Below, one piece after another: positions 52,261 through 60,613 of a stretch of DNA of 64,000 nt (positions are counted from its first letter, which is position 1; every line of letters begins with the position of its first letter). Under the pieces are notes generated by a model. The model made no database searches and was not told the DNA's origin. It saw nothing but the letters and a program-made list of their open reading frames with translations. Source of the DNA: Streptomyces ardesiacus (lineage in GTDB: Bacteria > Actinomycetota > Actinomycetes > Streptomycetales > Streptomycetaceae). The translations under genes were made by a program, and so were the position numbers. The stretch is taken from positions 496,001 to 560,000 of the forward strand of contig NZ_BEWC01000005.1 of assembly GCF_003112575.1 (NCBI RefSeq), given 5' to 3'.

Positions 52261-53534
52261 TTGGCCACCGGCTCCAGGACCTCCCGGCCGCCCAGGTAGG
52301 GGCGCAGCACCTCGGGCACGCGGACCGAACCGTCGGCCTGCTGGTGGTTCTCCAGGATCGCCACGATGGTGCGCGGGACGGCGCACAGCGTGCCGTTGAG
52401 CGTGGCCAGCGGACGCACCTTCTTGCCCTCACGGACGCGGATCGACAGCCGACGGGACTGGAACTCGGTGCAGTCCGAGGTCGAGGTCAGCTCGCGGTAC
52501 TTGCCCTGGGTCGGGATCCACGCCTCGCAGTCGTACTTGCGCGCGGCCGAGGAGCCGAGGTCGGCCGAGGCCACGTCGATCACCCGGAACGGCAGTTCCA
52601 GCGACGTCAGCCACTGCTTCTCCCACTCCAGCAGGCGCTGGTGCTCGGCCTGCGAGTCCTCGGGGAGGACGTAGGAGAACATCTCGACCTTGTCGAACTG
52701 GTGCACGCGGAAGATGCCCCGGGTGTCCTTGCCGTGCGAGCCCGCCTCGCGGCGGAAGCAGGGCGAGAAGCCCGCGTAGCGCAGCGGCAGGCGCTCGGCG
52801 TCCAGGATCTCGTCCATGTGGTAGGCGGCGAGCGGCACCTCGGACGTGCCGACCAGGTACAGGTCGTCCTTGTCGAGGTGGTAGACGTCCTGGGCGGCCT
52901 GGCCGAGGAAGCCGGTGCCGGCCATCGACTGCGGGCGCACCAGCGCCGGGGTCAGCATCGGCGTGAAGCCGGCCGCCGTGGCCTGCGCGATCGCCGCGTT
53001 GACCAGGGCGAGCTCCAGGAGGGCGCCCACGCCGGTCAGGAAGTAGAAGCGCGAGCCGGAGACCTTGGCGCCGCGCTCCACGTCGATGGCGCCGAGCAAC
53101 TGGCCCAGTTCCAGGTGGTCCCTGGGCTCGAAGCCCTCGGCGGCGAAGTCGCGGTGCGTGCCGTGCGTCTCCAGCGTGACGAAGTCCTCCTCGCCGCCGA
53201 CGGGCACGTCGGGGTGGACGAGGTTGCCGAGCCGCTGGAGCAGTTCCTGGGTCTCGGCGTCGGCCGCGTCGCGTTCGGTGTCGGCGGCCTTGACGTCGGT
53301 CTTGAGCTGTTCGGCCCGCTTGAGCAGCTCGGCCTTCTCGTCCCCGGTGGCCCTGCCGATCAGCTTGCCGAGGCCCTTCTGCTCGGCGCGCAGCTCGTCG
53401 AAGCGGACGCCGGACGACCTGCGCCGTTCGTCGGCGGACAGGAGGGAGTCGACGAGCGCGACGTCCTCTCCACGGGCGCGCTGCGACGCGCGCACACGGT
53501 CGGGGTCCTCACGGAGCAGGCGAAGGTCAATCAC
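52257..53534 (-). CDS. serS: Seryl-tRNA synthetase
   Basis: A 425-residue class II synthetase. The N-terminal two-helix tRNA-binding arm spans about residues 25-100. Motif 2 is FRREAGSHGKDTRGIFRVHQF and motif 3 is GTLCAVPRTIVAILEN. It charges tRNA-Ser. The GTG at 53534 gives VIDLRLLREDPD, the canonical start and length. No T-box leader is visible; the upstream region carries DnaA-box-like sites instead. Confidence 0.96.
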   Translation of the reverse strand: MIDLRLLREDPDRVRASQRARGEDVALVDSLLSADERRRSSGVRFDELRAEQKGLGKLIGRATGDEKAELLKRAEQLKTDVKAADTERDAADAETQELLQRLGNLVHPDVPVGGEEDFVTLETHGTHRDFAAEGFEPRDHLELGQLLGAIDVERGAKVSGSRFYFLTGVGALLELALVNAAIAQATAAGFTPMLTPALVRPQSMAGTGFLGQAAQDVYHLDKDDLYLVGTSEVPLAAYHMDEILDAERLPLRYAGFSPCFRREAGSHGKDTRGIFRVHQFDKVEMFSYVLPEDSQAEHQRLLEWEKQWLTSLELPFRVIDVASADLGSSAARKYDCEAWIPTQGKYRELTSTSDCTEFQSRRLSIRVREGKKVRPLATLNGTLCAVPRTIVAILENHQQADGSVRVPEVLRPYLGGREVLEPVAK

Positions 53535-54077
53535 GCGGTCAAGGCTACCGGTGCGCGGTACCGGCTCTCGACCCACTATTGCCGGACGGGGCCCCGCCTT
53601 CAGCGCGACCGGTCAATGAGGCGTTGCCCGCTTCCCCGGAACGAGACGCCTCGGGGGCATCACGTTGACCGGATCCCCTTGTGGAGAACGGGACTTGGGG
53701 CCGGGTCCGTCCACAGCAATCCACAGCTCGGAAAAGTTATCCACAGGGTGTGCGAAAGATCTGTGGACTCACGGAAGCGATCATTCCCCATTGCTGTGAG
53801 TGGCCGGTCCAAACCCTCCAGGGCTCCCCTTTCGAGTGGAAAGGGGACGCCCGGTGTCACTCCGGAGGATGGCGGGCAAGAAACAGGTGGACGAAGGGTG
53901 ACCTGCACCTCTGTGGGCGAAGTGGGGTGTCGTAGGGTGATTTGTCGACTGAATGCCGCTTCGTTGTCGACTTGTCCCCAGGTCGAGAAGCGGACCTGTG
54001 GATAACTTCTGTGGACAACGAGAGGCGGCGAAAATCAGCCGATAGGTCCGGCGGCCGCAAGCCGATTGGTCCGGCGG
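53535..54077. promoter_or_regulatory. 543-bp gap between serS and pheA with DnaA-box-like sites
   Basis: Non-coding region containing the serS promoter and pheA 3' end. DnaA-box-like 9-mers: TGTGGAGAA (53680-53688), CCGTCCACA (53707-53715), CAATCCACA (53717-53725), TTATCCACA (53737-53745), TGTGGATAA (53997-54005) and TGTGGACAA (54010-54018). An 8-bp direct repeat TTGTCGAC is at 53942-53949 and 53964-53971, 22 bp apart. Confidence 0.6.
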
Positions 54078-55010
54078 TCAGAACCGGCCGTCCTGGCAGC
54101 GCGCCACCCAGTCCGCCGCCGCCACGAACGCCTCGTCGGACGTGCCCGGCCGCAGTGCGTCCAGGTCCGCCGGCCCGACCTCCGCACGCGGGTACGACCC
54201 GAGGTAGCGCACCTGGAGGCAGGTCCGCTTCAGGCCCATCAGCGCGTCGGCCACCCGCCGGTCGGAGATGTGCCCCTCGGCGTCGATGCAGAAGCAGTAG
54301 TTGCCGATACCGGCACCGGTGGGCCGGGACTGCAGCAGCATGAGGTTGATGCCCCGGGTGGCGAACTCGCCCAGCAGATCACGCAGGCCGCCGGGGTGGT
54401 CGTCGCGCTGCCACAGCACGACGGAGGTCTTGTCCGCGCCGGTCGGTGCCGCGGGCCGGGCCGGCCTGCCCACCAGCACGAAGCGCGTCTGGGCGTTCTC
54501 CGCGTCGTGGATGTCGGCCTCCAGCACCTCCAGGCCGTAGCGCTCCGCGGCGAACTCACCGGCGAAGGCCGCGTCGTACCGGCCCTCCTGCACCAGGCGG
54601 GCGCCGTCCGCGTTGGAGGCGGCCGACTCCCAGGCGACGTCCGGCAGGTGCGCCTTGAGCCAGTTGCGCACCTGGGGCTGGGCGGCCGGATGGGCGGTGA
54701 CCGTCTTGATGTCCGACAGCTTGGTGCCGGGCCGGACCAGCAGCGCGAAGGTGATGGAGAGCAGCACTTCGCGGTAGATCATCAGCGGCTGGCCGGCGAC
54801 CAGCTCGTCCAGGGTGGTGGTGATGCCGCCCTCGACGGAGTTCTCGATCGGCACGAAGGCCGCCTCCGCCTCGCCGGTGCGCACCGCGTCGAGCGCGGAC
54901 TGCACGGAGACGTACGGGACCAGTTCCCGGGTCGCCGTCTCCGGGAGGGTGCGCAGGGCGACTTCGGTGAAGGTGCCTTCAGGGCCGAGATACGCGTAAC
55001 TGGCTGGCAT
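54078..55010 (-). CDS. pheA: Prephenate dehydratase
   Basis: A 310-residue enzyme of phenylalanine synthesis that converts prephenate to phenylpyruvate. The PDT domain has YLGPEGTFTE at the start, and the catalytic TRF (residues 175-177, in AQTRFVLVG). The C-terminal ACT domain (about residues 195-275) has LLQSRPTGAGIGNY, the allosteric phenylalanine-binding loop, with Q in place of the common E before SRP. ATG at 55010. Single gene. Confidence 0.93.
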   Translation of the reverse strand: MPASYAYLGPEGTFTEVALRTLPETATRELVPYVSVQSALDAVRTGEAEAAFVPIENSVEGGITTTLDELVAGQPLMIYREVLLSITFALLVRPGTKLSDIKTVTAHPAAQPQVRNWLKAHLPDVAWESAASNADGARLVQEGRYDAAFAGEFAAERYGLEVLEADIHDAENAQTRFVLVGRPARPAAPTGADKTSVVLWQRDDHPGGLRDLLGEFATRGINLMLLQSRPTGAGIGNYCFCIDAEGHISDRRVADALMGLKRTCLQVRYLGSYPRAEVGPADLDALRPGTSDEAFVAAADWVARCQDGRF

Positions 55011-55090
55011 GTCCTCACCCTAATGGGCCCGGGGGCACCCGGGCCCACGCGTCTCGCACCACCCCTCGCCGGGGTGACGCGCCGCCGGTT

Positions 55091-56377
55091 TCACCCCTCC
55101 AGGAGCCGCTGTCCCACGTACTCTCCCTCCGCGGCACCACCCGGCACCGCGAACAGACCGCTCGCCTCGTGCCGGATGAACTGCGACAGCGCGTCGCCCC
55201 GGTCCAGCTTGCGCTGCACGGGCACGAACCCCCGCAGCGGATCGGCCTGCCAGCAGATGAAGAGCAGGCCGGCGTCCGGAACGCCGTCGGCGTCGAAGCC
55301 GTCGTGGTACGAGAAGGGCCGGCGCACCATCGCCGCGCCGCCGTTCTGGTCGGGGCGGGTGATCCGGGCGTGGGCGTTGATCGGGACGACGAGCTTCCCC
55401 GACCCGTCGGTCTTCTCCAGGTCCATCTCGGTCGTCTCGGTCGCGTCGCTCCCTGCGGACAGCGGCGCCCCGTCGGACTTGCGACGCCCGATGACCTCTT
55501 CCTGCGCCTTGAGCGACAGCTTCTCCCAGTCGTCGAGGAGCATGCGGATGCGGCGTACGACGACGTAGGAGCCGTTCGCCATCCAGGCCGGCCCGCCCTT
55601 CCCGGACCCGGACTCCTCGGGAACGAAGACGCGCTCGTCGAAGTCGGCGTCGGCGGGCTTCGGGTTGCGGGTGCCGTCGACCTGGCCCATGAGGTTGCGG
55701 GCGGTCATGGGGTGGGCGGTGGCGCCGGGCGAACGGTTGAAGCCGTTCATCTGCCAGCGGACACGGGCGGCCGTCCCCGCGTCCCGTTGGATCGCGCGCA
55801 GGGCGTGGAAGGCCACCAGGGCGTCGTCGGCGCCGATCTGCACCCACAGGTCGCCGTTGCTGCGGTTCTTGTCGAGGTGGTCGGAGGAGAAGTCGGGGAG
55901 CGGGTCGAGCGCGGCCGGGCGCTGCTTCTCCAGTCCGGTGCGGCCGAAGAAACTGTGGCCGAAGCCGAAGGTGACGGTCAGCGAGGAGGGACCGGCGTCC
56001 CGGGCCACGTCGGTGTCCCGGCTCCCGGCCGGCTCGCCCGCCATCAGCCGACGGGCCGTGTCCGACCAGCGGCGCAGCAGCGCGGCTGCCTCCTTGCGGC
56101 CGGCGCCCGCCGCGAGGTCGAAGGCGACGAGGTGCCCGCGGGCCTGCAGGGGCGTGGTGATGCCGGGCTGATGTTTCCCGTGAAACATCGCCCGCTCGCT
56201 GCCGAGCGAGGTGAGGGGCGTGGCGGCGGCGGAGGGCGCGGCGGCGTAGCCCGCGGCGGCGCCCGCCGCGCCGAGGACGAGCCCGGTGGCACCGGCGGTG
56301 CCGAGCAGCCGGCGCCGCGAGAGGCCCTCGCGGGTCGTCTCGGGGTTGTGGGCCTCCGGGGTGGAGTGGTCAGCCAT
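55091..56377 (-). CDS. dtpA: Tat-exported dye-decolorising heme peroxidase, DtpA type
   Basis: A 428-residue DyP. A twin-arginine signal SRRRLLGTAGA (R21-R22) leads a mature enzyme with distal GQVDG (D233), the proximal heme histidine H335 in NAHARITRPDQNGG, and the later YHDGF. In S. lividans, DtpA from an equivalent copper cluster takes copper and supports GlxA maturation. It lies next to CopCD, 8 bp apart on the same strand, which supports this. A one-mismatch parS lies in codons 61-66. Confidence 0.9.
   Translation of the reverse strand: MADHSTPEAHNPETTREGLSRRRLLGTAGATGLVLGAAGAAAGYAAAPSAAATPLTSLGSERAMFHGKHQPGITTPLQARGHLVAFDLAAGAGRKEAAALLRRWSDTARRLMAGEPAGSRDTDVARDAGPSSLTVTFGFGHSFFGRTGLEKQRPAALDPLPDFSSDHLDKNRSNGDLWVQIGADDALVAFHALRAIQRDAGTAARVRWQMNGFNRSPGATAHPMTARNLMGQVDGTRNPKPADADFDERVFVPEESGSGKGGPAWMANGSYVVVRRIRMLLDDWEKLSLKAQEEVIGRRKSDGAPLSAGSDATETTEMDLEKTDGSGKLVVPINAHARITRPDQNGGAAMVRRPFSYHDGFDADGVPDAGLLFICWQADPLRGFVPVQRKLDRGDALSQFIRHEASGLFAVPGGAAEGEYVGQRLLEG
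56173..56186. promoter_or_regulatory. Degenerate parS (one mismatch) within dtpA
   Basis: GTTTCCCGTGAAAC, one base off consensus, inside the dtpA coding sequence where it encodes part of MFHGKH. On the opposite strand it equals GTTTCACGGGAAAC, the same variant seen at 24323. Confidence 0.5.
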
Positions 56378-56385
56378 GGTGCGGT

Positions 56386-58446
56386 TCAGCCGATCTGCGC
56401 GTTCTTGGAGAGGGTCACCTGGTCGATGTCGGAGGTCCGTACGGTGACGGCGACTTCCCAGTCTCCGGCCATCGGGATCTGTACTCCGCTCGCCGACCAG
56501 TGGCCGGTGGTGATGTGGTCGGGGGCGACGGGCAGGGGCCCGATGTCCTTGGCCTTCTGGGTGAGGGCCACCTTCACCTCGGGGATGTCGAAGGCGGTCC
56601 CGTCCGGGCGCTCGACGTAGAGGTGCAGGTCGTTGGCGCCGACCCGGGCGGGGTCGAGCTCGACCCGGACGACGCCCTTGCCGTTCTGGCCGCCGGTGTC
56701 GAAGGGCATGTCCAGGGTCACCGCGCCGGTGGCGGGGACCGCGTTGGCGGCGGAGGACGCTCCGGCCGCCTTGGCCTCCTCCTCGGTGCGGCCCGGCTCG
56801 GTCTGGGTCAGGACGGTGGTCACCACGAGAAGGACGACGGCGACGCCCGCCTCGGCGAGCACGGAGCGGCGCAGTCCGAAGCGGTGCGGGTCGGCATCCC
56901 GTTGCCGTTTCTGCCGGGCGGCGTCCACGGCCGCGCGCTGCCGGGCGAGCTGCGCGGCGCGCTGCGACTCCCCGGAGCCCTTCCCCGCGCCGGACGCCTT
57001 TCCGCCGGCCTTGGCCTGCCGCGCAGCTCCGGCCCGCTCAGCGGCTCCCGCCCCGCCCTTCCCCGCGGCCCCGGTCCTGCCCCCGGCTCCGTTCTTCCCC
57101 CCGGCCCCGTTCTTTCCTGCGGCTCCGCTCTTCTGCGAGGCCTTCACTTTGTCGCCCTTGCCACCGCCCGGCGGGACCGCGGCTTCCTTCTTCCGCTGCC
57201 CGGCGACGACCGGCACCGCATCCGCCAACCGCGCCGTCCACCGCCGGGAGAAGTACGCGACGCCGACGAGCACCACCACGAGCCCGATCTTGACGAGGAG
57301 CAGTTGCCCGTACCGGGTGTCGGTGAAGGCCGTCCACGAGCCGAGCTGGCGCCAGGACTGGTAGGCGCCGGTCGCCACCAGCGCGACCACGCTTCCGAAG
57401 GCGAGCCGCGAGAACCGGCGTACGGCGACGGTGGGCACCGGTGTGTCCGCCGGGCCGCGGTACAGGGCGACGAGCAGCGCGGTGAGACCGCCGAGCCAGG
57501 TCGCGACGGCGATCAGGTGGACGACGTCGACGGGCATGGCGAGGCCGGCCTGGAGGCCGACGGAGGCGTGCTCGGACATGGCCCAGGTCGCCGCGAGGCC
57601 CACCGCCACGACACTGCCGCCGACCGCCAGCCCGAAGGTGAGGTCCCGCCTCTCCTCGTCGTCCCTCTTGTCGTACGCGCCGAAGAGCACGGCGATGAAC
57701 AGCGCGGCCGCCGCGAGCAGCAGCAGCCGGGAGACCAGCGCGGCGCCGGACTTGGTCTGCAGCACCTCGCCGAGCAGGCCCAGGTCGAAGACGTCGGCGA
57801 CCTTCCCGGAGCCGGTGTAGGAGCCGCGCAGCAGCAGGAGCAGGAGGGTGGCGGCGGTCAGCGCGAGCCAGCCGGAGACGACGAGCCGCTGCACGACGCG
57901 CACCCCGGAGCCGCGCGGCCAGCAGGCGAGCACGAAGGCGGCGCCGCCCACCAGGACGGCGAAGGCGGCGTACGACACGTACCGTCCGACGCCGTACAGC
58001 CCGCCGACGAACCCGCCGCCCGCCGCCTGCGCGGAGACGGACACCGACGTCTCGGAGGGGGCGCCGACGGAGAAGGTGTAGGCGCCGGCGACCGGGTGGC
58101 TGTCGGCGGAGACGACCTGGTAGGTCACCGTGTAGGTGCCGTCGGGCAGCCCGGCGTGGAGTTTCACGGAGTACGTCGTGCCGCCGGTGCCGGACGGGCT
58201 GCCGTCGTCGACGCGCTTGCCCTTGGGGTCGAGGACGCGCAGCGAGTCGTCGTCCATGGAGACCGACTCGGAGAAGGTGAGCGACACCTGGGCCGGAGCC
58301 TTGTCGACCACCGCCCCCTGCCGGGGGTCGCTGCCGGTCAGCGCGGCGTGCGCGGAGGCCGGTCCGGCGGCGGCCAGCAGTGCGCAGGCCGCGGCCAGGA
58401 GCAGCAGCACCAGGGTCCGGACGCGCGGGGCGATGGTCTGCGTCAA
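56386..58446 (-). CDS. CopC-CopD fusion copper transport protein
   Basis: A 686-residue protein. A signal peptide ends near residue 32, followed by a CopC domain starting at HAALTGSDP (H33, probable copper ligand), then eight spans of CopD, and a C-terminal extracytoplasmic domain (about residues 575-686). Between the last spans, residues 430-515 form a cytoplasmic or periplasmic low-complexity insert with repeating AAGKNGAGG-type units. CopCD proteins import or handle copper at the membrane. ATG 58446. Upstream in the same operon are PCuAC and Sco genes. Confidence 0.87.
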   Translation of the reverse strand: MTQTIAPRVRTLVLLLLAAACALLAAAGPASAHAALTGSDPRQGAVVDKAPAQVSLTFSESVSMDDDSLRVLDPKGKRVDDGSPSGTGGTTYSVKLHAGLPDGTYTVTYQVVSADSHPVAGAYTFSVGAPSETSVSVSAQAAGGGFVGGLYGVGRYVSYAAFAVLVGGAAFVLACWPRGSGVRVVQRLVVSGWLALTAATLLLLLLRGSYTGSGKVADVFDLGLLGEVLQTKSGAALVSRLLLLAAAALFIAVLFGAYDKRDDEERRDLTFGLAVGGSVVAVGLAATWAMSEHASVGLQAGLAMPVDVVHLIAVATWLGGLTALLVALYRGPADTPVPTVAVRRFSRLAFGSVVALVATGAYQSWRQLGSWTAFTDTRYGQLLLVKIGLVVVLVGVAYFSRRWTARLADAVPVVAGQRKKEAAVPPGGGKGDKVKASQKSGAAGKNGAGGKNGAGGRTGAAGKGGAGAAERAGAARQAKAGGKASGAGKGSGESQRAAQLARQRAAVDAARQKRQRDADPHRFGLRRSVLAEAGVAVVLLVVTTVLTQTEPGRTEEEAKAAGASSAANAVPATGAVTLDMPFDTGGQNGKGVVRVELDPARVGANDLHLYVERPDGTAFDIPEVKVALTQKAKDIGPLPVAPDHITTGHWSASGVQIPMAGDWEVAVTVRTSDIDQVTLSKNAQIG

Positions 58447-58459
58447 GGTGGTCCCTCCC

Positions 58460-58948
58460 TCAGTGTCCGGAGTCTTCGGTGTGCCCGGAGTGTCCGGTGG
58501 TCGGCTGGTAGGTGGCCGCCTTCACGGGCATCTTGACCGTGACGGGGTCGGAGTGGGCGAAGTGCAGTTCGACGGCGACGGACTGTCCCTGCTTCGGCCG
58601 GTGCTTCAGCTTCTCGAACATCAGGTGGTTTCCGCCGCTCTTGAACACGAGTTGGCCGTGGGCGGGGACCTCGAGACGGTCGACCTCCTTCATGGTTCCG
58701 CCGACGGTCTCGTGCACGGTGACCTCGCCGGCCTCGCTGGTGACGGAGGTCAGTTGGTCCGCGGCGTCGCCCTCGTTGGTGATCGTGAGGAACCCGGCCG
58801 CCATGGAGTCGGAGACGGGCTGCGGTATGTAGGCGGCGTCGACGGAGAGTTCGGCGCCGGAGGCCGCGGAGCCCGAGTCCGAGCCGCCGCAGCCCGCGAG
58901 GACCAGGGCACCGGCCACCGCGACGGCCGCGAGCACGGGGCGCCTCAC
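58460..58948 (-). CDS. PCuAC extracellular copper chaperone lipoprotein (ECuC type)
   Basis: A 162-residue lipoprotein: lipobox LVLAGC (C20) and a PCuAC domain with the copper motif H-x7-M-x21-H-x-M (H79, M86 in HETVGGTM; H108, M110 in HLMFE). The C-terminus is His-rich (GHSGHTEDSGH). It binds Cu(I) and passes it to partners such as Sco. Its GTG at 58948 overlaps the Sco stop by four bases. In S. lividans the homologue works with Sco on copper for oxidase assembly and development. Confidence 0.88.
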   Translation of the reverse strand: MRRPVLAAVAVAGALVLAGCGGSDSGSAASGAELSVDAAYIPQPVSDSMAAGFLTITNEGDAADQLTSVTSEAGEVTVHETVGGTMKEVDRLEVPAHGQLVFKSGGNHLMFEKLKHRPKQGQSVAVELHFAHSDPVTVKMPVKAATYQPTTGHSGHTEDSGH

Positions 58949-59595
58949 GGGTTCTCCCCCTTGATCAGCTTGGGGAGGTCCTTGGTGTAGTCGTCGACCG
59001 TGGCGTCCTCGCCGTACAGGACGTAGCCCGCGTCGGACTTCGGGGAGAAGGCGACGACCTGGGTGCCGTGGGTCGAGACGACCTTGCCGTCCTTGTCCTT
59101 GGTCGGCGGGTCGATCGAGATGCCGAGGGTGCGGGCGCCCGCCTGGATGGTGTCGAAGTCGCCGGTCAGGCCCACGATCTGCGGGTCGATGCCCTTGAGC
59201 CACTTGCCGAGCGCGGCCGGGGTGTCGCGCTCGGGGTCGGTGGTGACGAACACGACCCGCAGCCCGTCCTGCTCCGCCTGGGAGAGCTGCTTCTTGGCCA
59301 CGGCGACGTTGTTCATCGTGAGCGGGCAGACGTCGGGGCAGTGGGTGTAGCCGAAGTAGATCAGGGTGGGCTTGCCGGCGGTCTGCTCGCGCAGGTCGTA
59401 CTTCTTGCCCCGGGTGTCGGTGAGGACCAGGTCGGGCTTCTCGAAGGGCTTGTCGAGGACGGTGGCGGCCTGTCGGCTGCTGTCCTCGGAGACCACGGTC
59501 ACGGGCTTGTCGCTGTCGGCGCCGCCGCCGCAGGCGGACAGGGTCAGACAGGCGGCGGCGAGCACGGCGGCCAGGGCGAACGTCTTCTTGCGCAT
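58945..59595 (-). CDS. sco: Sco1/SenC/PrrC copper chaperone lipoprotein
   Basis: A 216-residue lipoprotein: lipobox LTLSAC (C22), thioredoxin-like fold with copper motif CPDVC (C86, C90) and H176 in VSTHGTQ. Sco delivers copper to the CuA centre of cytochrome c oxidase; in streptomycetes it also affects development. ATG at 59595. It is followed by PCuAC with an overlap and preceded by YcnI 136 bp upstream, all in one direction. Confidence 0.93.
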   Translation of the reverse strand: MRKKTFALAAVLAAACLTLSACGGGADSDKPVTVVSEDSSRQAATVLDKPFEKPDLVLTDTRGKKYDLREQTAGKPTLIYFGYTHCPDVCPLTMNNVAVAKKQLSQAEQDGLRVVFVTTDPERDTPAALGKWLKGIDPQIVGLTGDFDTIQAGARTLGISIDPPTKDKDGKVVSTHGTQVVAFSPKSDAGYVLYGEDATVDDYTKDLPKLIKGENP

Positions 59596-59731
59596 AGAAA
59601 AATGTCCCAGATGTGAGGTGCTCCGGTGCGCGCCGGGCCCCGTCGGACGGACCGACGGAGGTGGTGCCCGGCGCGCACCGGACGAGATGATGCGCCGGCG
59701 AGGTCACGCCGACGCACCGGCACGGGCGCTG

Positions 59732-60484
59732 TTACGCCGCGCCGGAGGTGCGCCGACGGCCGGCCAGCACGCCGTAGCCGACGCCCGCCGCACCGACGAC
59801 GATGCCGACGACGCCGAGGACCCGGGCGGTGGTGTCAGTGCCGGAGCCGGAGTCCGACGAGGTGGAGTCGGCGGCGGTGTTCTTCGCGGCGGCCTCGGTG
59901 TCGTCGGCCTTCGCGTCCGAGGCGCCCGAGGCGCCGTGGGCGTCGTCCTCGGCCGCGGTCAGCTTGAGCACGGGCGCCGGGGTGTCGGGCTCCTCCTGGC
60001 CCTCCTGCGGCACCTCGATCCAGCGCACGACCTCCTTGTTGGAGTACGTCTGGACCGCCTTGAAGACCAGCTGGTCGGCGTCCTCGGGCAGCGCGCCGAG
60101 GGAGACCGGGAACTTCTGGAAGTAGCCGGGCTCGACACCCTTGCCGTCGGCCGTCCAGGTCACCTTGGTGACGACCTCGGTGATCTGCTTGCCGTGCGAC
60201 TCCAGCGGCTTGGCCGGCTTGGCCTTGGTGACCTCGGACGTCCAGCCCGGCACCGGCTGCGGCATCACGGACGCCAGCGGGTGGTCGGTGGGGAAGGTGA
60301 CCTCCAGCTTGGTGGTGGAGGCGTTGTCGCGCTCGTTGGGGACCTTGAAGTCGACGACCGCGTAACCGCCCTTGGCGGCCGCGCCCTCCGGCTGCACGCC
60401 GACGTGGGCGAAGGCGGGGGCGGACAGGGCGAGGACGGCGAGGCCGGACACGGCGCCGGCGGCGGCGATACGGGAAGCCTTCAT
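59732..60484 (-). CDS. YcnI-like (DUF1775) exported protein
   Basis: A 250-residue protein: signal peptide cleaved near AFAHVGV, a DUF1775 domain (HVGVQPEGAAAKGGYAVVDFKVPNE and PGWTSEV), an acidic linker and a C-terminal span with a basic end (LLAGRRRTSGAA), so it is anchored with an extracytoplasmic domain. The N-terminal His after cleavage is a likely copper ligand, as in YcnI. First of the copper cluster YcnI-Sco-PCuAC-CopCD-DtpA. Confidence 0.87.
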   Translation of the reverse strand: MKASRIAAAGAVSGLAVLALSAPAFAHVGVQPEGAAAKGGYAVVDFKVPNERDNASTTKLEVTFPTDHPLASVMPQPVPGWTSEVTKAKPAKPLESHGKQITEVVTKVTWTADGKGVEPGYFQKFPVSLGALPEDADQLVFKAVQTYSNKEVVRWIEVPQEGQEEPDTPAPVLKLTAAEDDAHGASGASDAKADDTEAAAKNTAADSTSSDSGSGTDTTARVLGVVGIVVGAAGVGYGVLAGRRRTSGAA

Positions 60485-60613
60485 GGACGGAGTACTCCGC
60501 TTCGTGTGGACACCGGCGCTCGGCCGGTGCCGGATGACAGGAGGGATGCGCGCACGCGCGCGTGCCGCACGACGGCGGCCTCTCCCGCGAGGCGGAACGG
60601 TGGTCGCGTCGTG

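Noticed and set aside
51202..52299. Plus-strand open frame across the gap and antisense to the HAD gene
   Set aside because: Codon third positions are not GC-biased in the gap, and most of it is antisense to a clear HAD gene.
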